The notes under the pieces are model-generated. The model ran no database searches. It saw nothing but the letters and a program-made list of their open reading frames with translations, and was not told the DNA's origin. Positions 34,604 to 44,098 of a stretch of DNA of 64,000 nucleotides are shown here, piece by piece. Numbering within the stretch: the first letter of the stretch is position 1; each line of letters starts with the position of its first letter. A program made the translations under genes and the position numbers. Location of the stretch: contig NZ_CP109444.1 of NCBI RefSeq assembly GCF_036227225.1, forward strand, positions 12,060,817 to 12,124,816, given 5' to 3'. This stretch comes from Streptomyces sp. NBC_01478 (lineage in GTDB: Bacteria > Actinomycetota > Actinomycetes > Streptomycetales > Streptomycetaceae).

Positions 34604-34821
34604 GACGGGGTTCCCTCTCGAAGATCACAAACGGTTGTGATCTTCGTAGCGGGACGGCAGCCGGGCCGTGTGACGATCCGCTGCCACCTCACCCGCGCGG
34701 GCGGTAAGTCACACAAGAACCGGAGCGTTCAAACCGCGTGGAGACTGGCCGTGCGCGGTCATCTTTCCTGGCCGAAAGGCCGACGTTGTCCAGCACAGAT
34801 GCCGCTTGCTCTCATCACTTG

Positions 34822-35322
34822 CTATGCCTGATCTCGCAGGGCCTCCAATTCCGCACGCAGTGCGTTGTTCTCGGCTACCAGTTCGGTCTTGCTGCGCCGA
34901 TTTGCGGGCGGCCTCCGGGCGGAGCGGCTGGGCCTTTGAGAGCAGTCTTCTGCTGGAGGTTCGGCGACTGGTCCCAGGGGCTCGAAGGCGACGATCACGG
35001 CTGGGTCTAGCCCGCACTCTGGGCAGCTCTCCTTGTCGCAGACTCCTCCATCGGGCCGTGGGCTCTTCTGGATACGGATCGCCTCGATGACGTGTCCGCA
35101 GTACAAGCGCAGCCGCCACCTCTGCAGTTCCCACGGAGGAGTCGGAGGCCCAAGGAGCCGGCGCATCCGCTCCCGACGCTCTTCTGACCAGGGAGGAGCC
35201 TTGGCGAGCTGACGCTGAATCCACTCATGCATCTGCACAGCCTCTTGCTGCCGGCGATGGTCGGCCTTGGTCAGTCGGTAGCCCGCCAAAGGCACGCCAT
35301 GGCGTAGATATTCGACTTCCAT
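34822..35322 (-). CDS. Hypothetical protein with zinc-ribbon-like motif and coiled coil
   Basis: This protein of about 166 residues (start at 35322, MEVEYLRHGVPL; the frame stays open upstream) has an N-terminal helix rich in Arg/Gln (TKADHRRQQEAVQMHEW). A Cys-His cluster (LYCGHVIEA, then VCDKESCPECGLDP) is likely to bind zinc, and the C-terminus is a short coiled coil (SKTELVAENNALRAELEALR). Such proteins are common near integrated elements in Streptomyces; their function is unknown. It is downstream of the Septu-type pair on the same strand, 334 bp away. That spacer (35323-35656) holds nothing I recognise. Confidence 0.65.
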   Translation of the reverse strand: MEVEYLRHGVPLAGYRLTKADHRRQQEAVQMHEWIQRQLAKAPPWSEERRERMRRLLGPPTPPWELQRWRLRLYCGHVIEAIRIQKSPRPDGGVCDKESCPECGLDPAVIVAFEPLGPVAEPPAEDCSQRPSRSARRPPANRRSKTELVAENNALRAELEALRDQA

Positions 35323-35656
35323 CTCAATGAGGGTAGGAAGACGGGCCACTCTTCTGGGAGGAGTCTCCAGAAAGGCACTCCTTCGGATGACTCGTTGCCA
35401 CAGAGTTGCGCAGGATCGGGAGGGCAAGTGACCGTTGGCCCGGGGCCTCGCGTTCTACGAGAGCGAGCTGTGCGCCCGACGGTCACTCATCGGGGACAGG
35501 ACTCCAGGCGACGCGGAATCTGGAACGCTGCGGCCTGTCTGGAACGCAGCGCAGCCCCTCAGCGGATTCTCGGGCGTCAGACGCCCGGCTGGGGCCAGAA
35601 CGAATCCCGCGCCGACACGCGGGCGGCGGGTCGTCCGAGAACGGGGGAGAGCGTGA

Positions 35657-36388
35657 TTACGGTGCTGTGGCGGGCACGGCTCCGTACACGCTGCGCCAGC
35701 GTTCGAGAGCGGGAACGGTCCGCTGACCGACCACGGTTTCGGCAAGGCCGGGGTCGAGGCGCAGCATGGCGTACACAACGTCAACGAACGGCGAGTCGAG
35801 CAGGGCCTGTGCCACCCGGTGTGCTGCAGGATCGCCGTCTTGGTGCAGTGCGTGCCAGTCGCGAAGGTTGGAGCAGGCGAGACAGAAAGCGTCCTTGCGC
35901 CCTTTGATGAGGTCGGCCCGGTTGAGACCGAACACCCGGATCGTCTCCTTGCCCTTGTCGGTGTGGTGGCTGTACTCGCCGCTGTGCAGCATCAGGAACA
36001 GGTGCTCGGCAGGGTCTTCTGCGGTGGGGTCGACCAGCAGGCAGCTGCCGTCCGCGGCCAGCGGGTAGGCGTCTCTCTTGGCGTTGCTGTTGCAGTGTGA
36101 GCAGGCGAGCAGGTGGTTGGCCCACACGAACGCCCGCAGGGGTGCCACAGCGAGCGGCTGGAAGTGGTCGATGTCGGTTCCGCGGCTGTCATCGCAGTAC
36201 ATACACCGCGCAGCCCCGTGCGCCATCGACTCCAGCAGTGTCTTCACATGCCTTTTGGCTGCCTGGGCCTTGATCCACTCGCCACGCGCTGCGATGGTGG
36301 TCGCTCCTGCAGCCTGGACTCTGCCGGTCCACCGGTCCAGAAGAACCTGCGTGGCCCGGGGAGCGGGTACGCGTTTGAGGAAGATCAC
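35657..36388 (-). CDS. ptuB: HNH nuclease subunit of a Septu-type defence system
   Basis: The 243-residue protein has an HNH module with zinc-binding pairs CMYC (62-65) and CSHC (96-99), active-site DIDHFQPLA with His75, and the second-helix VWANHLLACSHCNSNAKRD. Downstream, LVDPTAEDPAEHLF matches the usual PtuB layout. It is translated with the ATPase by a 4-bp overlap (ATGA). In Septu, PtuA and PtuB form a complex that cleaves nucleic acid on phage infection; that activity here is inferred from the pair. Confidence 0.85.
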   Translation of the reverse strand: MIFLKRVPAPRATQVLLDRWTGRVQAAGATTIAARGEWIKAQAAKRHVKTLLESMAHGAARCMYCDDSRGTDIDHFQPLAVAPLRAFVWANHLLACSHCNSNAKRDAYPLAADGSCLLVDPTAEDPAEHLFLMLHSGEYSHHTDKGKETIRVFGLNRADLIKGRKDAFCLACSNLRDWHALHQDGDPAAHRVAQALLDSPFVDVVYAMLRLDPGLAETVVGQRTVPALERWRSVYGAVPATAP

Positions 36389-37746
36389 CGGTCCTGCTCC
36401 AGCCGGGCCGCCACCTCGGCAACCCGGCTCTGTACCGAGCTTGTCAGCAGCCGGCTCAGCTCCTGGTACTCGGCGATCTCCTCCCGCGTCGCCGACTGGG
36501 CATAGACCTTGCGTTCCAGCGCCACCAGCCGTTTCCGCTGCTCCTCGGCCCGGCGTGAGTAGGGAGTCTCGAGGCCGAAGAGTTCCGAGAGGACCGCGTC
36601 GTCACTGCTGCCGTACACGACGCGGCGGTAGAGATCCTCATCCACCACTGCCGGTGGCCGCTGTTCGTCGGGTCCCGGCAGGCGGATCAGACCGCCCTCG
36701 TCGGCTGCCTGGCAGATGTAGGGACTGTGGCTGGAGACAATGAACTGGATGTGCGGGAAGTGCTCACGCAGCCAGACACCGATCTTCCGCTGCCAGATGA
36801 CGTGCAGGTGCGCGTCCACTTCGTCGATCAGCACTACTCCGGGCGCCAGGACCGCGACAGGGCTGCTTCCGGCCGTAGCTGTCTCCAACTGGCCGTAGAC
36901 GGCGTAGATCTGCCGGACCATGTCGAGCACCAAGGCAGCCACCGCACGGTAGCCATCGCTCATCTCCCGCAGCGGAAAACGGTCCTTGCGGCCCTCTTCG
37001 GCCACCCACAGCCCGTCCGCCGTGACTCCTCTGATCTGGTACTGGTCCGGCAGCAGCCCGTCCTGCAGCAGAGCCAGAACCTTCTCCAGCAGCGGCCCGG
37101 CGGTACTGCCGCGTGTCTCCAGCGACCTCAGACGCAGATCGATCAGCCACGACACCCCTTCCGCGAGCGAGGCATCCTCGTGGAACAGTGTGGCCATCCG
37201 CCCCGTCGGCCCCTGCACGCGCATGATCCTCTGGGCCTCGCTGGAGCCGCCTGTGAGCCTTCGGAAGGGCCCGTAGCCGGCGCAGAACCACCCGCGCGGG
37301 TTCTGCGCCCACGGCCCGCGTGCGGCACTCTCCTCACCGACGAGGCCCTGCATCTCCATGGTCGGCGGTTGCAGCGTCCCGGGTGCCCTCAGCTGTTCGC
37401 CGGCCTCCGGGGCAGGGCGGTCCCACTGCATACGCAGCGAGAAGTCGTGCTTTGGCGTGCGGCCCTTGCCGACGAACGAGTCGGCGTCGGTGTCCGGTTG
37501 CACGCGAACGTCCACGTGACCCGACGGGGATCCTGCCGAGATCCAGTCTCCGGAGTCCGAGACCAGGCTCCGCGCGACCGCAGGCCCGCTCAGTGCCAGT
37601 GCAAGAGCCTGCAGCAGTGTCGACTTCCCGGAACCGTTGCGCCCCGCGAGTACCGTCCAGCCGCCCCGTGCAGGCAGCTTCACGTCCATGGCGCGTTTCC
37701 CGCTGAAGCCCTTGATGCCCGTGAGCTGGACCCTTGTGACGTACAC
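36385..37746 (-). CDS. ptuA: AAA15/OLD-type ATPase subunit of a Septu-type defence system
   Basis: The 453-residue ATPase has a P-loop GRNGSGKST at 35-43 preceded by the strand LTGIKGFSGKRAMDVKL, a Walker B VVLIDEVDAHLH near 305 and an H-loop IVSSHSPYICQAAD. The insertion between the motifs is coiled and variable, as in PtuA. The C-terminus (SRRAEEQRKRLVALE) is a helical coil running into the PtuB gene. Predicted to sense ATP/phage nucleotide changes and to gate the HNH partner. Confidence 0.87.
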   Translation of the reverse strand: MYVTRVQLTGIKGFSGKRAMDVKLPARGGWTVLAGRNGSGKSTLLQALALALSGPAVARSLVSDSGDWISAGSPSGHVDVRVQPDTDADSFVGKGRTPKHDFSLRMQWDRPAPEAGEQLRAPGTLQPPTMEMQGLVGEESAARGPWAQNPRGWFCAGYGPFRRLTGGSSEAQRIMRVQGPTGRMATLFHEDASLAEGVSWLIDLRLRSLETRGSTAGPLLEKVLALLQDGLLPDQYQIRGVTADGLWVAEEGRKDRFPLREMSDGYRAVAALVLDMVRQIYAVYGQLETATAGSSPVAVLAPGVVLIDEVDAHLHVIWQRKIGVWLREHFPHIQFIVSSHSPYICQAADEGGLIRLPGPDEQRPPAVVDEDLYRRVVYGSSDDAVLSELFGLETPYSRRAEEQRKRLVALERKVYAQSATREEIAEYQELSRLLTSSVQSRVAEVAARLEQDR

Positions 37747-37945
37747 CCGCGTCCCGTCTTCCTTCCCGTACTGTGCGCCCGTGCTCCAGCTCCCGTGCGT
37801 ATGCGTCCGGAAGGGGGCCTGACGTGCTCACTTTCTCATGAACGCGCCAGTGTCCGATCAGGCTCGGAAAGAGGTCCGACGGGCGCCGTCCTGCAGCAGA
37901 CGCATACCGGGCTCCAGGCCGCAGCAGCCGACAAGGGAGACCTAG

Positions 37946-39052
37946 CTAGTCGGGGCGCGCGTTGGCTTTGGTCACCAGACAGACCGCCAGCATGCCCGCG
38001 AAGACGACGAGGGAGTAGAAACCGACCGCCAGCCAGGGTGCCGGCGCACCCGTCACCCACAATGCGGCGGGCAGAGCGCCGGCGCACGCGGCGCTGACAG
38101 GCACGGCGTGCCGGTAGTGGCTGCGCGGCGGGTCGTAGCGGTCGAGATCTATGGGCGAGGGCGGTGAGAGGGCCGGCTTCTCGGCCAGGAAGACGCTCTC
38201 CCTGGCCAGTTGTGCGGCCCGCTGGCCCGCGTGCGCGCGGAAGCCGGAGTACCTGTCGACGTAGACATCATGGGCAGTGGGCTCGGGGCCCGGCGAGAGC
38301 ATGACCTCCCAGCCCTCACGGTGCGCTTCTTCGTAGGTTGCGGCGATCTGCTCGGCCAGTTCCCGCCACCCCGCGACACCCGTGACATCGGCCAGGCCAG
38401 CCAGGCGGGGGAGTATCTCGTTCATGGAGTGCCCGTCGTGATCGTCGCGGACCTTGCGATCGGTGAAGAGCAGAACCAGCCGACGTAGATAGTCGGTGAG
38501 GTCGCCCCAGCATGCCGCCGGGCCGCGGCCGAACTTATGCCTGAAGTTGGGCAGGGAGAGATCAAGTTCGGCGAGCAGTTGCTCGGCGCCGGGCAGAGCT
38601 TGGTGACGAGCGTGGTCCTGCTGGGCCTGTACCTGGTCAGCGAGCGCTTGCAAGCGATCTGCCTTCTGCGCGGCGATCGCCGTAGCTTTTTCCGCCTCGC
38701 CTTTCCTTCGGGCCAGTGCCTTGCTTCCCGAAGCCTTCAGATGCTGATAGGCCAGGACCCATCTCAGCTCCCAGTACTCGACGTACTCGGGCGTGGCCTC
38801 CTTGGACGCCAACAACCTGCGGAGCGTATCGAACGGCAGGAGTCTCTTGCCATTGCAAGCCCTGGACATCTCCGCGGGACTCATAGGAGCTCCCGAGGCT
38901 CTGTACGAGCTCCCCACAAGTTCTCGTAACTCCCGGGCGAACTCGCGCATGTGCGGATCGCGCCCGGTTACGTCCAGACTGTCCCGCGGCCGCCCCCGTC
39001 CCCGAGCAGACGCTTCGCCATCGGGCCTGCCGGCACCCCCCTGCCCTGACAT
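37946..39052 (-). CDS. HTH protein with coiled coil and C-terminal membrane helices
   Basis: In this 368-residue protein residues about 35-90 look like an XRE-type helix-turn-helix (LVGSSYRASGAPMSPAEMSRACNGKRLLPFDTLRRLL, quoted in pieces: MSPAEMSRACNGKRL, PFDTLRRLLASK). An Ala/Gln/Lys-rich coiled coil covers 110-150, and a helical domain follows to 300. Two hydrophobic segments close the protein (about 315-335 and 340-360, WLAVGFYSLVVFAGMLAVCL). A DNA-binding-like N-terminus tethered to the membrane is unusual. It lies 199 bp upstream of ptuA on the same strand and may be a regulator or an accessory membrane component, but this is a guess. Confidence 0.7.
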   Translation of the reverse strand: MSGQGGAGRPDGEASARGRGRPRDSLDVTGRDPHMREFARELRELVGSSYRASGAPMSPAEMSRACNGKRLLPFDTLRRLLASKEATPEYVEYWELRWVLAYQHLKASGSKALARRKGEAEKATAIAAQKADRLQALADQVQAQQDHARHQALPGAEQLLAELDLSLPNFRHKFGRGPAACWGDLTDYLRRLVLLFTDRKVRDDHDGHSMNEILPRLAGLADVTGVAGWRELAEQIAATYEEAHREGWEVMLSPGPEPTAHDVYVDRYSGFRAHAGQRAAQLARESVFLAEKPALSPPSPIDLDRYDPPRSHYRHAVPVSAACAGALPAALWVTGAPAPWLAVGFYSLVVFAGMLAVCLVTKANARPD

Positions 39053-39223
39053 GACATGAGGCTACCCGCAGGTCCACGCAAAAATTCTGACCAGCGCTTT
39101 CGTCCACGCAACAAAGAATCTCTTCCACAGCCGACGCGCCGCGGTTACGAAGGGTGCAGGCCCGGCTGGCAGCGTCGCTGAACAGCCGACGGGCCGCTGA
39201 ACCACTCGGAACGGAAGGACACC

Positions 39224-39469
39224 ATGGGTAGGAACCATCAGCGCCTGCACTCCAACCGCGTCCTCGACATGATCGTCTTCCTCTCGATCCTGACCGCCGG
39301 TGTTGTGCTCACACTCCGCGGCGTTTCGGCAGGCTCCATAGTCGGCATCGCCGCCGCTCTTGCAGCGCTCTACGGCGCATGGACCACGCGGGAGCGACAG
39401 TCCCAGCCCCCGCCACCCGGCGAACCGGCACCGGACGACCGTGCCGACGACCAGGACCTACCAGGCTGA
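39224..39469 (+). CDS. Small membrane protein
   Basis: This 81-residue product has two predicted transmembrane stretches (MIVFLSILTAGVVLTLRG and AGSIVGIAAALAALYGA) and a charged Pro-rich cytoplasmic tail. GAAGGA precedes the ATG. No family is recognised. It is divergent from the HTH-membrane protein. Confidence 0.6.
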   Translation: MGRNHQRLHSNRVLDMIVFLSILTAGVVLTLRGVSAGSIVGIAAALAALYGAWTTRERQSQPPPPGEPAPDDRADDQDLPG

Positions 39470-39826
39470 TCATGCGACTGTCCTGTGCCCAGGTCGATGG
39501 AGCTGGCCATCAACGACCACGACACCGAAACCGGGGGGCATCCTTCTGGGTCGTCACGATCGCGACGACACCGTCGTCTGCCACGCCGGCCCCCCCCCCG
39601 GCCCCCCCGGTCCCGCCGCAGCACGGACACCGACATCCTCCCTGTGCGACCTGGTACAGCGCTTGGTGTTGCTCGCGCGCGACGTCGGACGGACGAGCCG
39701 CCGGCCGGGCAGGGGGTGAGGCCAGGACGTGCCTGGTGCCGACGTGCAGGGTGGCGCGACTGGCCGGACAGCACCGGTGACGGCTGCGTACGATGCGCTG
39801 TCAGTCTCGGCGGATAGCGTCAGCTC
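39470..39826. other. Spacer with long C runs
   Basis: No convincing gene. Two near-adjacent C-homopolymers around 39589-39608 are prone to sequencing error, so a frameshifted small gene cannot be excluded. Confidence 0.4.
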
Positions 39827-40498
39827 ATGGACCACCTCAAGGCCATCGATGCCAGCGACTGGGCAGTTGTTGTCGCTGTTGTTGCGGCCGTCATCAGCGC
39901 CTGGCAGGCGCACATCGCCCGCAGATCAGCCGCTCAACAGCTCGCCTTGGCGGAACGTATCCACCGGGAGCAAAACGAGCCGTACGTGATCGTCGACATT
40001 CAACCTGAGCTCAGCAGCGGCGGAATCGTGCTCGTCATCGAGAACGTCGGCTCGACCGTTGCCCGCAACGTCCACATCTCCTGCGACCCTCCGCTGGAGT
40101 CGGGCTGGACCCCTCCGGAAGGACAGCCCGACCTGACGCGGGTCATTCAGGAGGTGCTGGCCCGAACCATGCCCATGCTGCCGCCAGGGCGGCGCCTGAC
40201 CTTCCTTCTGGATAACCAGGAGAGATTTCAGAACACCGCCTTGCCTCGCGTGTACACGTTCACGGTGAATACGGACGGCCCTGCTGGGGCGGTAGAGACG
40301 ATGGAGTACACCGTCGACCTCGACGCGATGGCGTGGGTCTTGCTGGAGACCCGGCCAACGAAGCAGTTGGAGGTGAAACTGGCGGGAATCGAGCAGGCGG
40401 TGCGCGGTCTGTCTGCAGGTGGTGCAACGCGGTCCCCGACAAGCGTGCGTTCCCCACGGATGGGGCGGCAGCGGCCGGGTCTGGCCGGCGAAGAATGA
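39827..40498 (+). CDS. Membrane-anchored orphan protein with beta-sandwich-like domain
   Basis: The 223-residue protein has one N-terminal transmembrane helix (WAVVVAVVAAVISAWQAH), a short basic/Gln-rich linker and a beta-rich domain (PYVIVDIQPELSSGGIVLVIENVGSTVARNV, read across two strands) resembling CARDB/Ig-like folds. The C-terminus is Arg-rich and disordered. No catalytic motif. Proteins of this layout are frequent single genes in streptomycete arms. Confidence 0.68.
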   Translation: MDHLKAIDASDWAVVVAVVAAVISAWQAHIARRSAAQQLALAERIHREQNEPYVIVDIQPELSSGGIVLVIENVGSTVARNVHISCDPPLESGWTPPEGQPDLTRVIQEVLARTMPMLPPGRRLTFLLDNQERFQNTALPRVYTFTVNTDGPAGAVETMEYTVDLDAMAWVLLETRPTKQLEVKLAGIEQAVRGLSAGGATRSPTSVRSPRMGRQRPGLAGEE

Positions 40499-41276
40499 GA
40501 ACGGCCTCGCTGGCCTATAGGCGAGAGATGCGAAAACCGCGCGCCAGGTCGACCTCGTCTTTCCTGAACTCGTGACCGTGGCGTTGATCTACACCAGCGG
40601 AAGCTGCGATGACCTTTCCGAAGAAGCGAGGCCGGATGGTTACCTGGCTCCGCTCACTGCCACGCCCACCGAGTGGGTCACGGTTCTCGGAACGCCCGTC
40701 CCTCTGGGCGGCCCGGCCTGCCGGCATCCCGGACGGTGTGCAGCATCCTTCAGCGATGAACCCCGGTCCCGAGCCCTGGGCAGCGACCATGACGGCGATA
40801 TCTGAATCTGAATCTCCCCATCCGGTGCTTGGGCTGCCTCAGAGTTGCTCGGCTTGGTACCCGAGACGGTTGCCGGCAAGAACCGTCACGAGACGCCAAC
40901 CATGGAACTGCTCCGCTTGGCCAGTACTCGTGTTGCGGGGCGCCAAGGAGCATGGCGGTCGAGATGCCGGTGCTCTCTGACTGAGCATGCCCCGGGCGGG
41001 ACTCGCCTGTTCAAAGGTGGTGGGCGGCCTTGCGGACCGCTGCCGGACACCCACCACACGTAGACCGGTCCCCCCCCCGGAGTGCGGAGCGGCCGCCGTG
41101 CATCGGACACCTCCGCGCGTGTCGCATTCTGACCACAAGCTTTCCGCTGGAGACCTCGCACCCGGGGGCAGTCGACAGGAGGATCGAAGCAGGTCACAGC
41201 CCAGCACCCACGGAATGTGGGCCCGGTTCCGTGACCGGCTCGTCATCCTCTGTCCGAAAAGGAAAAGATCACTCCC
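40499..41276. other. Long spacer without recognisable genes
   Basis: Nearly 780 bases. The longest frames have shadow-like composition. A C-run occurs near 41071-41078. No strong hairpin, repeat or RNA gene was recognised. Confidence 0.5.
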
Positions 41277-41789
41277 ATGAACCGCAAGCTTCGTATCGCC
41301 CTGCCGGCCGTCGCGGCCTCCCTCGCCGCCGGCGCCCTGTTCGCCCCGACCGCGCTTGCCACTCCGAACCACAGCGGTACGGCAGTCGCTTCCCAGGCCT
41401 CCAACCGGGAGTGGAGGAACGAGAGGGCCGCGATCGGGGTCCTGAACATCGCGTTCAACGAACACGACGCGAAGAAGGCCGCAGAGAAGTACATCAGTGC
41501 CCGCACCTACATCCAGCACAACCCGAACATCGGCAACGGCCGCGACGCGTTCGTCGCCGGAATCACCAGCTACATCAAGCAGTACCCGGACATCTCCCTG
41601 GACTTCAAGCGGACTATCACCCAGGACAACCTCGTCGTCGTGGAAAGCCTGTCCAAGTTCAATGCCGCCGACCGCGGCACCGTCGAAGTCGACACCTTCC
41701 GCTTCGACGTGAACGGCAAGATCGTCGAACACTGGGACGCGCTGCAGCCGGTCGCCGCGCAGAGCGCCAATGGCAACCCGCAGGTCTGA
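41277..41789 (+). CDS. Secreted SnoaL-like (NTF2-fold) protein
   Basis: The 170-residue precursor has a signal peptide (RIALPAVAASLAAGALFAPTALA). An NTF2-type domain follows with TYIQHNPNIGNGRDAF, DISLDFKRTITQDNLVVVES and the closing KIVEHWDALQPV, the same family as the cytoplasmic protein at 7892. Extracytoplasmic versions are known among actinobacteria; the substrate is unknown. The start follows AAAAGGAAAAGA. Confidence 0.82.
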   Translation: MNRKLRIALPAVAASLAAGALFAPTALATPNHSGTAVASQASNREWRNERAAIGVLNIAFNEHDAKKAAEKYISARTYIQHNPNIGNGRDAFVAGITSYIKQYPDISLDFKRTITQDNLVVVESLSKFNAADRGTVEVDTFRFDVNGKIVEHWDALQPVAAQSANGNPQV

Positions 41790-42002
41790 CACGCTCGTCT
41801 TTGACTCCAGGCGACGTTCACTACGGTCGGCATCACCATGCGCTTCGCCCGTGGTGATCACCCCCAGGCAGAGGTCGAAACCGCCCACCGCCTGGGGGCG
41901 CCGCCCCGGATGCACGTTCCTGGCCCCACGAATGGTCGACAATCACAACTGTTTGAGCGCGCCTGCACCGCCACGCGGGACGCTGTGGCTCGTTGAAAGC
42001 GT

Positions 42003-42308
42003 ATGGCCACTGCCGCGCTGACCGATGCCGTTGAGCGGGACGCTCTCGTACTCCTGGCGGAGTACGAGAGCGGGAGCTGGTTCCCGGCGGACGGGGAATT
42101 CACGCTCGCCGGGGATCTGGCCAGGATGCGATGGAACGGCTCCGTCGTCCGGGCCACCTTGCGCGATGTGCCGGCCTCGATCCGGGCCGGGCGCCTGGCC
42201 GCTGTCCTCGACCCGGCGGCGACGGTGCTCGAGGCGGTGGACGCCTCCGGTACACGGAATGCCGTGCAGGCGCTGCGGCAGCTGCTGGACGCACTCGCCG
42301 TCGACTGA
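42003..42308 (+). CDS. Small hypothetical protein
   Basis: The 101-residue product is acidic and Ala/Leu-rich (LTDAVERDALVLLAEYESG, ATVLEAVDASGTRNAVQALRQLLDAL) and probably forms a small alpha/beta domain. No family is recognised. A 12-bp inverted repeat (42042-42071) lies inside its coding region, and a terminator-like hairpin follows at 42424. Confidence 0.6.
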   Translation: MATAALTDAVERDALVLLAEYESGSWFPADGEFTLAGDLARMRWNGSVVRATLRDVPASIRAGRLAAVLDPAATVLEAVDASGTRNAVQALRQLLDALAVD

Positions 42309-42423
42309 GTCCGCTCCCAGCGGCCCAGGCTCGCCGTCGGCATCTCGCCGACGATGTCACCGGCACCGCGCAGGGCGAGCAGGCTGCCGACCCAGCCGGG
42401 CAAACGCGCACGTCACACAGCAA

Positions 42424-42452
42424 GAGCCGGTACCGCAGGGCGGTACCGGCTC
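42424..42452. terminator. 13-bp perfect hairpin
   Basis: GAGCCGGTACCGC-AGG-GCGGTACCGGCTC, 115 bp downstream of the gene at 42003 and 30 bp before the next likely start. No T-tract. Confidence 0.65.
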
Positions 42453-42482
42453 TCAGCGGTCCCGCGCTGCAACGCGAGACCC

Positions 42483-43013
42483 ATGCAGTCCCTGTTCACG
42501 CATCGGTTGGAGTCAGCAGCCATCAGAGCAGGGCCCGCCCCTGTCGGTGCAAGGCCCAGATACACCCTTCCCCGCCTGGCCGCGGACCCCGGCTTCCGGC
42601 GTACAGCCACGCAGTTGAGGCAGGAAGGGTGGCGCGACTGGCACCTGCTGACCGCCATCGCCAACGCCGCCGGAAACCATCGCGCCCAGCAGCAGGACCT
42701 GCGCCCCTCCCTGGGCGATTCCTCGGAACACCGAGCTCGCATCCTCGCCGCCATGCAGGCACCCGAGCTTCCCGACGACCCGTCTGTTCCTGCCGAGGCA
42801 TTCACCGAACATGCCCTGCGCTCGCATCTGTCCGTGGCTGCGGTGAGCACTGCGCGCGGCCTCGCCATCCGCCCCGGCCGGCTCGACCCTCAGGCACTAC
42901 TGTCGGTACTCGGCGACCGGTACGGCTACTGGACGGACGACATCGAGCATACGGACCCGTTCGGCTGGCCAGCCTCGGAGGGCGACACGACCCCTGATCG
43001 AGGACGCGCCTGA
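42483..43013 (+). CDS. Hypothetical protein, possibly a fragment
   Basis: From the ATG at 42483 there are 176 residues with convincing coding character in the centre (RRTATQLRQEGWRDWHLLTAIANAAGNHRA) and a helical C-terminus. The sequence begins abruptly and the frame upstream crosses a hairpin, so it may be the C-terminal part of a larger helical protein cut by rearrangement. No known family was recognised. Confidence 0.5.
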   Translation: MQSLFTHRLESAAIRAGPAPVGARPRYTLPRLAADPGFRRTATQLRQEGWRDWHLLTAIANAAGNHRAQQQDLRPSLGDSSEHRARILAAMQAPELPDDPSVPAEAFTEHALRSHLSVAAVSTARGLAIRPGRLDPQALLSVLGDRYGYWTDDIEHTDPFGWPASEGDTTPDRGRA

Positions 43014-43417
43014 CCTGCTTCCCCCGGAGACAGACGCCACCGCGTTCGCCCTCAGCACTGATCCGTGGGCGCTGTGAGCCCGGGGCCGACGCCGGAAATC
43101 CCCTGGCCAGCGAGGTGCTCACCGCCGTCGCCGCTGGCCTCTGCCAACCCATGGAACCCCGGTGTCGCGGAAGACCATGCCAACCGGCTCAGGATGCTCA
43201 AGCTGGCTGGGCGACGTGTAGTAGTTCCACCATGGCGACCTAACGGGCCCCGCTTTGTGGGTGGTTGGTAAGGATCGGCAGTGCTGTGATGGTTCCGGAG
43301 GGCGACTCAATTCGGGACCACATGCGACATTGGCGAAGATCCGGCGCATCTGTCACGGCCTCTGTGAACGCTTGGCAGAGCGGGGTTTGCCGTAGTCGCG
43401 TTGCTTGGGGGCGGGCT
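43014..43417. other. Spacer without recognisable genes
   Basis: About 400 bases between two orphan genes. The following frame is open from 43265, but its coding character starts at 43418. No repeat was identified. Confidence 0.45.
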
Positions 43418-44002
43418 GTGAATCTTGCGGGGGGCTTTTGGGATGGCAGCGGCTCCGCGCTGCTGGGGGCACTGTTGTCTGGTGTCCTCGCCGTCGGCAC
43501 GTTTTACGCTACGAGATGGCATGAGAGGAAGTCCGCGCGCGAACAGCTAGCGTTCGGAGCTGCAGAGGACATCGCGGAGGGGCTGCTCCAACTCCATGCA
43601 GCCTTCAGGCCACAGCCATGGCAGCCGCCTCGCGGTGACTGGTCCACGCTGTGGCAGGCAGCGGACAAGTTCGGCGACATGTGCATTGTCCGGTTTTCCG
43701 CGTTATCGGAACCACCACTACGCCTGGCTGTAGCTGACACCTACAACTTGGTGTTCGAAGCGCTGGGGGTCATGCGAAAGCAGGCGTCCTCGGACCCGGG
43801 AGAAGTAGCTGCCGTCGATACCGATGGGATGATCGGGGAAATGCTCGACTACATCGAACTCGTGGTAGGCGCTCTGATCAACTGGCGTAGCGGATCGGAG
43901 GCAACAAGACTCGAAGTTCCCGACGTGAGTTGGCGGGGGCTCACCGATGAACCCCTGCCTCACTTCCACCATCGGGATGCGCGCGCGCCTCGCCGACGTT
44001 GA
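43418..44002 (+). CDS. Membrane-anchored hypothetical protein
   Basis: The GTG at 43418 gives 194 residues: one N-terminal transmembrane segment (GSALLGALLSGVLAVGTFYATRW) followed by a basic stop-transfer (HERKSAREQ) and a helical cytoplasmic domain. The layout of one helix plus a four-helix-like domain (LADTYNLVFEALGVM-type) is common in orphan Streptomyces arm genes. It is convergent with the TIR gene. Confidence 0.62.
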   Translation: MNLAGGFWDGSGSALLGALLSGVLAVGTFYATRWHERKSAREQLAFGAAEDIAEGLLQLHAAFRPQPWQPPRGDWSTLWQAADKFGDMCIVRFSALSEPPLRLAVADTYNLVFEALGVMRKQASSDPGEVAAVDTDGMIGEMLDYIELVVGALINWRSGSEATRLEVPDVSWRGLTDEPLPHFHHRDARAPRRR

Positions 44003-44098
44003 GCGCGCCCGCCGTGACGGTGATGGCAGTTGTGTAGCGGAGGCTGGTCTTGGCGCCGAGCGAACCTGACTCGAGGAGGCGGGCATCGCCAGCGCCCG

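Noticed and set aside
39589..39608. C-homopolymers as a phase-variation tract
   Set aside because: No gene with a usable alternative frame is visible around them; sequencing error is at least as likely.
42042..42071. 12-bp inverted repeat as an operator or terminator
   Set aside because: It lies inside the coding region of the gene at 42003 (codons for LVLLAEYES), so it may just reflect codon use; kept only as a remark.
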